Source of the DNA: Flavobacteriia bacterium
Lineage (GTDB): Bacteria; Bacteroidota; Bacteroidia; Flavobacteriales; Flavobacteriaceae
Direction: 5' to 3'
Length of the DNA: 6,030 nucleotides
Assembly (NCBI GenBank): GCA_030626085.1
Contig: DAOUPQ010000116.1
Span: 1-6,030, forward strand
Positions 1 to 5,894 of the stretch are shown piece by piece. The notes below the pieces were generated by a model. That model did no database searches. It was not told where the DNA came from and worked only from the letters and a program-made list of their open reading frames with translations. The position numbers and the translations under genes are program-made. Each line of letters starts with the position of its first letter. The stretch's first letter is position 1.

Positions 1-83
1 AATAATTATAAATTAAGTTGATATTCTGATTGATGAATTACCACCAAATGGATTTTTTAAAGATCGGAATAGAATTGTTGATA
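1..83. other. Left edge without an assignable gene
   Basis: AT-rich sequence before the first terminator. All three plus-strand frames contain stops within the first 21 bases (14-16, 19-21 and 3-5). One open stretch of 31 codons follows in the second frame (17-109, ending in TGA), but it has no ATG start and runs into the terminator palindrome. It could be the decayed 3' end of a neighbour or chance. I see no RNA gene or promoter here. Confidence 0.4.
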
Positions 84-123
84 TAAAAAAATACCTTTCA
101 AAATTTTGAAAGGTATTTTTTTA
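84..123. terminator. Bidirectional intrinsic terminator after the cytochrome c gene
   Basis: A perfect 40-base palindrome: the core ATACCTTTCAAAA (91-103) is followed directly by its reverse complement (104-116). The flanks are A6 (85-90) on the left and T6 (117-122) on the right, so either strand gives a hairpin followed by a U run. It lies 15 bases beyond the stop codon of the minus-strand cytochrome gene. It probably also ends a plus-strand transcript arriving from the left, whose gene lies outside the window. Confidence 0.85.
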
Positions 124-137
124 ATAAATAGTATCTA

Positions 138-560
138 TTATTTACTTCTCATAAAAGCTGATAAAGCTTGAAGCTGATCTCCTGTTAGATCTTTAACAAA
201 TCCGTCTAAATTAGCTTTCATAATTGCTACTTGTCCAGGATCAGTATCAACAATTGCAGCACTGTTACCTTTTAGGAATTGAACAATATTTCCATTTTGT
301 TCTTCATAAATTTTTATGATATCTTTAATAGAAGGTCCTACTACTTTAGCATCTACTTGATGGCATGAAGTACAAGTTTTTTCAGTAAATAATTTTTCAC
401 CTAAAGCTAATTGCTCAGCAGCAATTGTTGCATCACTTTTAACTTCTTTAACTTCTTCAATTGTTTTTTTAACTTCTTTTTTTACTTCTTCTTTTTTGCT
501 GTCACCACAGCTGGTAAGAAACAAAGCAAAAACTGCAAATAATAAAAGTACTTTTTTCAT
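138..560 (-). CDS. Lipoprotein c-type cytochrome (class I, c551/c552-like)
   Basis: A 140-residue monohaem cytochrome c anchored by lipid. Residues 1-17 form a lysine-plus-hydrophobic signal peptide ending in the lipobox LTSC, so Cys18 is the predicted lipidated N-terminus after signal peptidase II cleavage. Residues 21-42 are a charged Lys/Glu linker (KKEEVKKEVKK...), likely an extended or helical tether. The globular domain starts near residue 46. The haem-binding motif CTSCH is at 63-67 (Cys63 and Cys66 thioethers, His67 proximal ligand). VVGPS (73-77) matches the usual glycine-proline segment of these domains. Met114 in the segment AIMKANL is the likely distal ligand, and a C-terminal helix (127-138) closes the fold. 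By family it should be a small periplasm-facing electron carrier, for example between a quinol-oxidising complex and a terminal oxidase; the actual partner cannot be read from this window. It is monocistronic, with a promoter box in the gap before prfA and a strong terminator behind it. Confidence 0.9.
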   Translation of the reverse strand: MKKVLLLFAVFALFLTSCGDSKKEEVKKEVKKTIEEVKEVKSDATIAAEQLALGEKLFTEKTCTSCHQVDAKVVGPSIKDIIKIYEEQNGNIVQFLKGNSAAIVDTDPGQVAIMKANLDGFVKDLTGDQLQALSAFMRSK

Positions 561-594
561 GGTTTTAGTTTTAATAGATTATTAGATTAATTCA

Positions 595-602
595 CAAATC
601 TA
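595..602 (-). promoter_or_regulatory. Promoter -7 box for the cytochrome c gene
   Basis: Read on the minus strand the sequence is TAGATTTG, an exact match to the Bacteroidota -7 consensus TAnnTTTG. It predicts a start near 590 and an untranslated leader of about 30 bases before the ATG at 560. The nearest TTTG upstream (615-618) is only 12 bases away, so the -33 element is not convincing. Confidence 0.6.
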
Positions 603-682
603 TTCTTTTTTTTGCAAAATCCTTAAAATTTTAAATTTTATTTCATTTTTTATTCTCTTTATATTTACTGTAAAAAATACAC

Positions 683-690
683 TAAATTTG
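683..690 (+). promoter_or_regulatory. Promoter -7 box for prfA
   Basis: TAAATTTG matches TAnnTTTG exactly and is followed by CA, as in several other promoters of this window. It lies only 16 bases before the prfA ATG, so the transcript would start about ten bases before the start codon. No clear TTTG -33 element is visible; the region upstream is T-rich. It is divergent from the cytochrome promoter, the two boxes being about 80 bases apart. Confidence 0.6.
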
Positions 691-706
691 CATTTATTAA
701 AATTTG

Positions 707-1786
707 ATGATGAAAGAAAAAATTAGAATAGTTAAACAGAGATTTGATGAAGTGGCAGATTTGATCATACAGCCAGAGATAATTAAAGATCAAAAAAGGT
801 ATATCAGGTTAAACAAAGAGTATAAAGATTTAAAAGCACTTGTTGATTTAGGAGATAAATATTTATCTGTATATAATAATTTGCAAGAGGCTAAAGAAAT
901 TATTGCTGATGGCTCTGACCCTGAAATGGTTGAAATGGCAAAGTTAGAATTGGAAGAGGCTAGTGAAAAACTACCTAAACTTGATGAAGAATTAAAATTT
1001 ATGTTAATTCCAAAAGACCCAGAGGATGCTAAAAATGTAATTGTAGAAATTAGAGCGGGAACCGGCGGCGATGAAGCGAGTATTTTTGCCGGAGACCTTT
1101 ATAGGATGTACACAAAATATGCCTCAGATAAAGGTTGGAAAACTGAAATTGAAGATCTGAGTGAAGGTACTTCGGGTGGTTTTAAAGAAATTATCTTTGA
1201 TATAAAAGGAGAAAATGTTTATGGCACCATGAAATTTGAATCGGGAGTGCATCGCGTTCAACGTGTTCCTCAAACTGAAACACAAGGAAGAGTACATACT
1301 TCTGCAGCAACGGTTATGGTATTGCCTGAAGCTGAAGAGTTTGATATTGATTTAAAAATGAGTGATGTACGTATTGATTATTTTTGCGCATCAGGTCCAG
1401 GAGGGCAATCAGTAAACACAACTTATTCAGCAGTACGATTAACACATGAACCTACTGGTATTGTTGCTCAATGTCAGGATCAAAAATCTCAACACAAAAA
1501 TAAAGACAAAGCATTTAAAGTTTTACGTACTCGTTTATACGAACAAGAATTACAAAAGAAACTTGATGAAGATTCAGCTAAGCGATTAACATTGGTTTCC
1601 AGTGGTGATAGATCTGCTAAGATCAGAACTTATAATTATCCACAAGGAAGAGTTACTGAACATAGAATTGGGCTGACCATTTACGATCTGAATAAAGTAA
1701 TAAATGGCGATTTGCATAAAATTATTGAAGAGCTTAAACTCTTTGAAAATACAGAAAAATTAAAAGCAACTGATGAAATGATATGA
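707..1786 (+). CDS. prfA: Peptide chain release factor 1 (RF1)
   Basis: RF1 recognises UAA and UAG in the ribosomal A site and triggers hydrolysis of peptidyl-tRNA. From the ATG at 707 the protein has 359 residues, the normal family length. Residues 1-100 are the helical domain 1. RAGTGGDEASIFAGDL (116-131) is a conserved RF1 block. The codon-recognition region HRVQRVPQTETQGRVHTSA holds PQT at about 188-190, the place of the RF1 PxT tripeptide and not the SPF of RF2. The catalytic loop GPGGQSVN has the GGQ at 232-234. Two ATG codons stand in tandem (707 and 710) and cannot be told apart; a TTG at 704 is less likely. There is no Shine-Dalgarno sequence. The gene ends in TGA, a codon that RF1 itself does not read. 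No terminator separates it from the next gene, so read-through is possible. Confidence 0.97.
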   Translation: MMKEKIRIVKQRFDEVADLIIQPEIIKDQKRYIRLNKEYKDLKALVDLGDKYLSVYNNLQEAKEIIADGSDPEMVEMAKLELEEASEKLPKLDEELKFMLIPKDPEDAKNVIVEIRAGTGGDEASIFAGDLYRMYTKYASDKGWKTEIEDLSEGTSGGFKEIIFDIKGENVYGTMKFESGVHRVQRVPQTETQGRVHTSAATVMVLPEAEEFDIDLKMSDVRIDYFCASGPGGQSVNTTYSAVRLTHEPTGIVAQCQDQKSQHKNKDKAFKVLRTRLYEQELQKKLDEDSAKRLTLVSSGDRSAKIRTYNYPQGRVTEHRIGLTIYDLNKVINGDLHKIIEELKLFENTEKLKATDEMI

Positions 1787-1816
1787 TTTGTTGTTAGCTT
1801 ATTTTTAATATATTTG
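1787..1816 (+). promoter_or_regulatory. Promoter of the small exported-protein gene
   Basis: This is the best-formed promoter in the window: TTTG (1787-1790) as -33, 18 bases of spacer, then TATATTTG (1809-1816) as -7, against the Bacteroidota pattern TTTG-N~19-TAnnTTTG. The -33 begins directly after the prfA stop codon. Transcription would start near 1822, giving a leader of about 26 bases before the ATG at 1848. This placement excludes the in-frame TTG at 1818 as the start codon for this transcript. Confidence 0.75.
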
Positions 1817-1847
1817 ATTGTTTAACCTAATAAATAGATTTAAAAAA

Positions 1848-2225
1848 ATGAAAAATTTAGTTTTATTGAGTTCACTAATATTAATGTTTGTATTAGTTTC
1901 TGGTTTTAGTAATATTGAAAGCTATAAAAAGCACAAAAAATTAATTGGAACATGGAATTATGAAGCGCTGGATGCTCCATATCAATATCAAAAAGGTGAA
2001 ATTGTTTTTGCAAATGAAGATAAAAAGTTGGTAGGATATATTATGATCAATGATTATAAAATAGATCTTGAGGATATTGTAGCTATTAAAAAGAATGTGA
2101 CCTTTAAAGTAAATGTTGAAGGAGAAATGGTTACATTTAATATTAATTATAAAAAGAAAACCATGGCTGGCACTGCTACTTATTCAGGAGGGTCAATTGA
2201 TATAACAGGAACAAAAGTTTTTTAA
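1848..2225 (+). CDS. Small exported protein, lipocalin-like, function unknown
   Basis: I do not recognise a named family. From the ATG at 1848 the product has 125 residues. MKNLVLLSSLILMFVLVSG (1-19) is a clear signal peptide without a lipobox cysteine, so cleavage by signal peptidase I near residues 19-21 and release into the periplasm are likely. The mature part opens with a short Lys-rich segment and LIGTWNYEA (32-40). Alternating polar/hydrophobic strands follow (49-56, 61-68, 83-91, 94-101, 106-112, 116-124), which suggests a small beta-barrel or sandwich. The GTW near the start of the barrel resembles lipocalin-like proteins of Bacteroidota, but this is a resemblance only. There is no cysteine, no metal motif and no catalytic signature. 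An upstream in-frame TTG (1818) would add ten residues before the signal peptide and overlaps the promoter, so I reject it. The gene has its own promoter and a strong terminator. Confidence 0.8.
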   Translation: MKNLVLLSSLILMFVLVSGFSNIESYKKHKKLIGTWNYEALDAPYQYQKGEIVFANEDKKLVGYIMINDYKIDLEDIVAIKKNVTFKVNVEGEMVTFNINYKKKTMAGTATYSGGSIDITGTKVF

Positions 2226-2256
2226 TATTTCAAAAAGTTAATACTTATAAAATGGT

Positions 2257-2291
2257 AATAAAAAATCCCGGGTTAACCGGGATTTTTTATT
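2257..2291. terminator. Bidirectional intrinsic terminator between convergent genes
   Basis: The stem ATCCCGG (2265-2271) pairs with CCGGGAT (2277-2283) around the loop GTTAA. The pairing continues through A5 and T5 tracts to a total of about 15 base pairs. The GC-rich core with T6 on one strand and A6 on the other makes it functional in both directions. It ends the small exported-protein gene on the plus strand and the thrS-infC-rpmI-rplT operon on the minus strand. Confidence 0.93.
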
Positions 2292-2311
2292 TATAAGCAA
2301 GGATTAAATAT

Positions 2312-2656
2312 TTATTTTATCTTCTCTACAATTGATTTAAAAGCTTCAGGATTGTTCATTGCTAAATCAGCAAGTACTTTGCGATTTAGTTCAATATTAT
2401 TAGCTTTTAATTTGCCCATGAATTGAGAATATGACATTCCGTGTAAACGAGCTCCTGCATTGATACGTTGTATCCATAAAGCACGGAAATTTCTCTTGTT
2501 ATTTTTTCTGTCACGGTATGCATAAAGCATCCCTTTTTCTACAGCATTTTTTGCTACTGTATAAACATTTTTACGACGTCCAAAGTATCCTTTGGCTTGT
2601 TTTAATATTTTTTTTCTTCGAGCTCTTTTGGCTACTGAATTTACTGATCTTGGCAT
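2312..2656 (-). CDS. rplT: 50S ribosomal protein L20
   Basis: L20 binds 23S rRNA early and is needed for assembly of the large subunit. The 114-residue length is typical. The N-terminal half is the long basic helical arm (PRSVNSVAKRARRKKILKQA, then KGYFGRRKNVY at 22-32). The C-terminal globular domain begins near residue 60 with the family signature ALWIQRINAGAR (59-70), followed by YSQFMGKLKANNIELNRKVLADLA. It is the last gene of the operon, 102 bases after rpmI and 21 bases before the terminator. There is no Shine-Dalgarno sequence; the bases before the ATG are almost all A and T. In E. coli and Bacillus, L20 represses its own operon through mRNA structure. Here the long rpmI-rplT gap with a hairpin is the only visible place for such control. 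Confidence 0.97.
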   Translation of the reverse strand: MPRSVNSVAKRARRKKILKQAKGYFGRRKNVYTVAKNAVEKGMLYAYRDRKNNKRNFRALWIQRINAGARLHGMSYSQFMGKLKANNIELNRKVLADLAMNNPEAFKSIVEKIK

Positions 2657-2682
2657 ATTTTTAATTTTTTTGTAACAGGCAG

Positions 2683-2698
2683 TCCCGAGTTCTCAGGA
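2683..2698 (-). promoter_or_regulatory. Hairpin in the rpmI-rplT spacer, possible rplT leader element
   Basis: On the minus strand UCCUGA (2698-2693) pairs with UCGGGA (2688-2683) around a GAAC tetraloop: six pairs including one G-U. It is the only GC-rich patch in a 102-base AT-rich gap and lies about 27 bases before the rplT start. It lacks a following U run, so it does not look like a terminator. It could be an L20 binding or RNA-processing site; this is inference from position only. Confidence 0.35.
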
Positions 2699-2758
2699 TC
2701 ATTTTTTATTAAAGCACTAATACAGGGTTAATAATTAATTACCACAAAATTTCTTTTG

Positions 2759-2956
2759 CTATTTTAGTGTTAATTGTTGTTTAATATTCGATACATCAGC
2801 TTTGTTTACCAAACCTGAATGCGTAAGTTTTAATTTACGCTTTTTGCTTTTTTTGGTCAAAATATGACTTTTAAAAGCGTGTTTTCTTTTTAATTTACCT
2901 GTACCCGTTAATTTAAAACGTTTTTTAGCACTGGATTTAGTTTTCATTTTAGGCAT
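2759..2956 (-). CDS. rpmI: 50S ribosomal protein L35
   Basis: L35 is a small, very basic protein of the large subunit. The 65-residue length is normal. The sequence opens with the family pattern MPKMKTKSSAKKRFKLTGTG and continues with KLKRKHAFKSHILTKKSKKRK, rich in Lys and Arg for rRNA contact. It lies between infC (42-base gap) and rplT (102-base gap), as in most bacteria. It ends in TAG, a stop read only by RF1, while most other genes here end in TAA. A purine-rich AGGAAG (2960-2965) sits three bases before the ATG; this is the only Shine-Dalgarno-like sequence close to a start in the window, though the spacing is short. Confidence 0.96.
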   Translation of the reverse strand: MPKMKTKSSAKKRFKLTGTGKLKRKHAFKSHILTKKSKKRKLKLTHSGLVNKADVSNIKQQLTLK

Positions 2957-2998
2957 CTTCTTCCTTTTTTGTTATTTACTTGCTTATTATCTTTTTAA

Positions 2999-3559
2999 TT
3001 ATTTTTTCTTTTTAGGAGCTATAAACATGATCATACGTTTACCTTCTAATTTTGGCATTTGTTCAACTGTTCCATAATCTTCAAGATCCTGGGCCAAACG
3101 CAATAATAAAATTTGACCCTGATCTTTATAGATAATAGATCTTCCTTTAAAAAACACAAAAGCTTTTAGTTTTGCGCCACTTTCCAGAAATTTTATTGCA
3201 TGTTTCTTTTTAAAATCATAATCATGCTCATCAGTATTTGGTCCAAATCTAATTTCTTTGATCACAACTTTTGTAGCTTTATTTTTTAAAGCTTTTTCTC
3301 TTTTCTTTTGTTCGTAAAGAAATTTCTTATAATCAATAATTTTACAAACAGGCGGATTAGCATTAGGAGAAATCTCTACCAAATCTAATTTTAGCTCTTC
3401 CGCTATTTCATTGGCTTTTCTTATTGGATAAATTCCAATTTCAACATTATCACCAACCAAACGAACTTCCTGAGCACGAATTTTTTCATTGATTTTGTGC
3501 GGATCTTCTTTAATAATTCTCCAGGGTTTTCTAACCCCTCTTTTTCTTCTTATTGCTAT
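2999..3559 (-). CDS. infC: Translation initiation factor IF-3, ATA start
   Basis: IF3 binds the 30S subunit, prevents premature 50S joining and checks the initiator tRNA and start codon. With the start at 3559 the protein has 186 residues, the normal length. It opens MAIRRKRGVRKPW, then DPHKINEKIRAQEVRLVGDN (19-38), the conserved first strand and helix of the N domain. NPPVCKIIDYKKFLYEQKK ends the N domain and enters the basic linker; the C domain begins near VVIKEIRFGPNTDEHDYDFK. The only canonical start in frame is a TTG at 3458-3460 (the Leu of RLVGDN). It would remove 33 residues of conserved N domain, and no ATG, GTG or other TTG lies between it and the upstream stop TAA at 3572-3574. 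ATA at 3557-3559 aligns with the usual MAIRR beginning. The gene follows thrS after 37 bases and ends in TAA. Confidence 0.93.
   Translation of the reverse strand: MAIRRKRGVRKPWRIIKEDPHKINEKIRAQEVRLVGDNVEIGIYPIRKANEIAEELKLDLVEISPNANPPVCKIIDYKKFLYEQKKREKALKNKATKVVIKEIRFGPNTDEHDYDFKKKHAIKFLESGAKLKAFVFFKGRSIIYKDQGQILLLRLAQDLEDYGTVEQMPKLEGKRMIMFIAPKKKK
3557..3559 (-). promoter_or_regulatory. Non-canonical ATA start codon of infC
   Basis: The reading is ATA GCA ATA AGA AGA AAA on the minus strand, giving (M)AIRRK. An alternative is the second ATA at 3551-3553. AAAAGG, the only SD-like patch, is 16 bases upstream of the first ATA, too far for normal spacing. E. coli infC uses AUU, and IF3 rejects it, producing autoregulation; an AUA start would be expected to behave the same way. 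Confidence 0.75.
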
Positions 3560-3596
3560 AACTTTATATTTTTAACCTTTTCAGGAATAGTTAAAC

Positions 3597-5537
3597 TTAA
3601 AATACTTGTAATGTTTTATCAATTTCACTTTGAATGATATTGGAAAATTCCTCTATTGTAAAAGTTCCTAGATCACCTTCACTATGTTTTCTAACAGATA
3701 TTGTACTTTCTCTCTCTTCGTTTTCACCAATAATCAACATGAATGGTATCTTGTTAATTTCAGCATCACGTATCTTTCTACCAATCTTTTCGTTACGATT
3801 ATCTATGAGGGCGCGAATTTCGTGATTTTCTAACAAATTTAAAACTTTTTTGCAATATTTTTCATATTTCTCACTAATTGGTAGTAATATAGCTTGTTCA
3901 GGAGTTAACCAAAGCGGGAAATTACCCCCTGTATGCTCAATTAATATGGCTATAAAACGCTCCATAGAACCAAAAGGTGCGCGATGAATCATCACAGGTC
4001 TGTGTAATTGGTTGTCAGATCCCTTATAAGTTAAGTCAAATCTTTCGGGTAAGTTATAATCAACTTGAATGGTGCCGAGTTGCCAACTCCTACCTAAAAC
4101 ATCCTTAACCATAAAATCTAATTTGGGTCCGTAAAAAGCTGCTTCACCATATTCTATAGTGCTTTGTAATCCTTTTTCTTTAGTTGCTTGGATTATAGCA
4201 TTTTCTGCTTTTTCCCAGTTATTATCACTGCCAATATATTTTTCTTTGTCATTAGGATCACGTAATGATATTTGAACTGTAAAATCTTCAAAACCTAATG
4301 AATTAAAAACATATAAAACTAAATCAATTACAGCTTTAAACTCATCGTTTAATTGTTCAGGAGTACAAAAAATATGAGCATCATCTTGTGTGAATCCTCT
4401 AACACGAGTTAAACCATGCAGTTCACCACTTTGCTCATATCTGTAAACTGTGCCAAATTCGGCAAACCTTACAGGTAGATCCTTATAGGAGTAGGGTTTT
4501 GTGTTATATATTTCACAATGATGTGGACAATTCATTGGTTTTAATAAAAATTCCTCATCTTCTTTTGGTGTGTGAATGGGTTGAAAACTATCCTTACCGT
4601 ACTTCTCATAATGGCCGGAAGTTACATACAATTCCTTTTGCCCAATATGAGGTGTGATCACCATTTCATAACCAGCTTTTTTTTGTGCTTTTTTCAGGAA
4701 TTGTTCCAAGCGTTCACGCAAAGCAGCTCCTTTTGGAAGCCATAAAGGTAAACCCATACCTACTTTTTGCGAAAAAGTAAATAATTCTAATTCTTTACCA
4801 AGTTTTCTATGATCACGTTTTTTAGCCTCTTCTATTAAAGCTAAATATTCTTTTAATTCTTTTTGTTTCGGGAACGAAATTCCGTAAACACGGGTTAATT
4901 GTTTGTTCTTTTCATCACCTCGCCAATAAGCTCCTGCAACACTCATCACTTTTACAGCTTTGATCAATCCCGTATTTGGTATATGACCACCGCGGCACAG
5001 ATCAGTAAAATCACTGTGATCACAAAAAGTAATTTCTCCATCTTCAAGATTTTCAATCAATTCAATTTTAAACTCATTATTCTCATCTTTATAGATCTGT
5101 AAAGCATCATACTTTGAAATGGAACGTTTTTTGAATTCAGATTTCTGTCTAGCAAATTCGAGCATTTTATTTTCAATTTGCTTGAATTCATTTTCAGATA
5201 GTATTTTATCACCAAAATCTACATCGTAATAGAAACCATTTTCAATGGCTGGTCCTATAGTTAATTTGGCATCCGGATAGAAGAATTGAATAGACTGTGC
5301 AAGTAAATGAGCAGAAGAATGCCAAAAAGCTTTTTTACCTTCTTTATCTCTCCATGTATATAGGATAAGTGCACCATCAGTTGTCAATGGTGTTTTTGTT
5401 TCAATGGTTTTATCGTTAAATTTTGCTGAAATAACATTTCTGGCGAAACCTTCACTTATACTTTTAGCAACATCAATAGCTGTGCTATTCTTCTCAAATC
5501 TCTTAATACTTCCGTCTGGTAAAGTAATATTAATCAT
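3597..5537 (-). CDS. thrS: Threonyl-tRNA synthetase
   Basis: Class II synthetase that attaches threonine to tRNA-Thr in the cytoplasm. Full length, 646 residues, in the usual order. The TGS domain is at 1-61. The N2 editing domain, which hydrolyses Ser-tRNA-Thr, follows with HSSAH (His73, His77) and CRGGH (Cys181, His185). The catalytic core starts near residue 245. The zinc ligands that select threonine are Cys337 (MNCPHH), His388 (DDAHIF) and His518 (MIHRAPFGSMERF). Motif 2 is RFAEFGTVYRYE (357-368) and motif 3 includes Arg527. The anticodon-binding domain occupies about 545-646. All editing and zinc residues are present, so the enzyme should be active and proofreading. It is the first gene of the operon with infC, rpmI and rplT. 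The predicted leader is only about 15 bases, too short for a T-box or an E. coli-type thrS operator. There is no Shine-Dalgarno sequence before the ATG. Confidence 0.98.
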   Translation of the reverse strand: MINITLPDGSIKRFEKNSTAIDVAKSISEGFARNVISAKFNDKTIETKTPLTTDGALILYTWRDKEGKKAFWHSSAHLLAQSIQFFYPDAKLTIGPAIENGFYYDVDFGDKILSENEFKQIENKMLEFARQKSEFKKRSISKYDALQIYKDENNEFKIELIENLEDGEITFCDHSDFTDLCRGGHIPNTGLIKAVKVMSVAGAYWRGDEKNKQLTRVYGISFPKQKELKEYLALIEEAKKRDHRKLGKELELFTFSQKVGMGLPLWLPKGAALRERLEQFLKKAQKKAGYEMVITPHIGQKELYVTSGHYEKYGKDSFQPIHTPKEDEEFLLKPMNCPHHCEIYNTKPYSYKDLPVRFAEFGTVYRYEQSGELHGLTRVRGFTQDDAHIFCTPEQLNDEFKAVIDLVLYVFNSLGFEDFTVQISLRDPNDKEKYIGSDNNWEKAENAIIQATKEKGLQSTIEYGEAAFYGPKLDFMVKDVLGRSWQLGTIQVDYNLPERFDLTYKGSDNQLHRPVMIHRAPFGSMERFIAILIEHTGGNFPLWLTPEQAILLPISEKYEKYCKKVLNLLENHEIRALIDNRNEKIGRKIRDAEINKIPFMLIIGENEERESTISVRKHSEGDLGTFTIEEFSNIIQSEIDKTLQVF

Positions 5538-5557
5538 ATCTCAAATAAATAAGGGTG

Positions 5558-5565
5558 CAAATATA
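5558..5565 (-). promoter_or_regulatory. Promoter -7 box for the thrS-infC-rpmI-rplT operon
   Basis: On the minus strand this reads TATATTTG followed by CACCC, an exact TAnnTTTG match. The start would fall near 5552, about 15 bases before the thrS ATG. No TTTG is found at the -33 distance; the upstream sequence is a run of T and A. It is the only promoter-like element I see for the operon. Confidence 0.65.
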
Positions 5566-5796
5566 TTACTTTTTAAAAAATAATGAGGAGTGAAAATTAA
5601 AATACTTACACCATATAATATATATTAAAAATTAACTATTGTTTGAGAGATTAATCAACCCTATTTTATTGCTAAAGTTATGTTAATTTCATTTTTGATT
5701 ATAATGCAAAACACAGATTGTCAATAAAGTATAATAATAAGGAATAAAAACTTAAAATTACATAAATATAATTATAGGTTAAATTGAAAATAATTG
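5566..5796. other. AT-rich non-coding gap between thrS and the rRNA-type promoters
   Basis: About 230 bases, mostly A and T, between two divergent promoter regions. I find no open frame of useful length with a start, no tRNA-like cloverleaf and no GC-rich hairpin. Upstream AT-rich (UP-like) sequence for the strong rightward promoters is a reasonable reading but cannot be shown from the sequence. Confidence 0.5.
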
Positions 5797-5810
5797 TACG
5801 TTTGCACCGC
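5794..5810 (+). promoter_or_regulatory. Upstream rightward promoter core (P1) of the probable rRNA operon
   Basis: TTG followed by TACGTTTG (5797-5804) and CACCGC. The -7 box matches TAnnTTTG and the whole block is nearly repeated 125 bases downstream. The start would be near 5811. No clear -33 TTTG lies at the right distance: the closest TTG (5784-5786) is only ten bases upstream. Confidence 0.55.
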
Positions 5811-5837
5811 AAAAACAAAAGCATTATTTTTGTTTTT
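5811..5837 (+). repeat. A/T-rich inverted repeat at the predicted P1 start
   Basis: AAAAACAAAA (5811-5820) and TTTTGTTTTT (5828-5837) form a perfect ten-base inverted repeat around the loop GCATTAT. Only one of the ten pairs is C-G, so the hairpin is weak. It begins where the P1 transcript would begin. Confidence 0.6.
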
Positions 5838-5894
5838 CAGTATAAGAAGTTCATTAGTATAATTTGATAAATAAATAACAAAATATTTTATATT

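Noticed and set aside
1818..1847. TTG start giving ten extra residues to the small exported protein
   Set aside because: It lies at the promoter -7/start site, and the extension would place charged residues before a normal signal peptide beginning at the ATG at 1848.
2683..2698. Spacer hairpin as a terminator between rpmI and rplT
   Set aside because: The stem is short and no U run follows it on the transcribed strand; rplT normally shares the transcript.
3634..3825. 63-codon open frame on the plus strand inside thrS
   Set aside because: Antisense to a conserved, full-length gene; no promoter box and no protein family resemblance. A shadow of the thrS codons.
4899..5102. 67-codon open frame on the plus strand inside thrS
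   Set aside because: Antisense to the editing-domain region of thrS; low-complexity hydrophobic translation without start signals.
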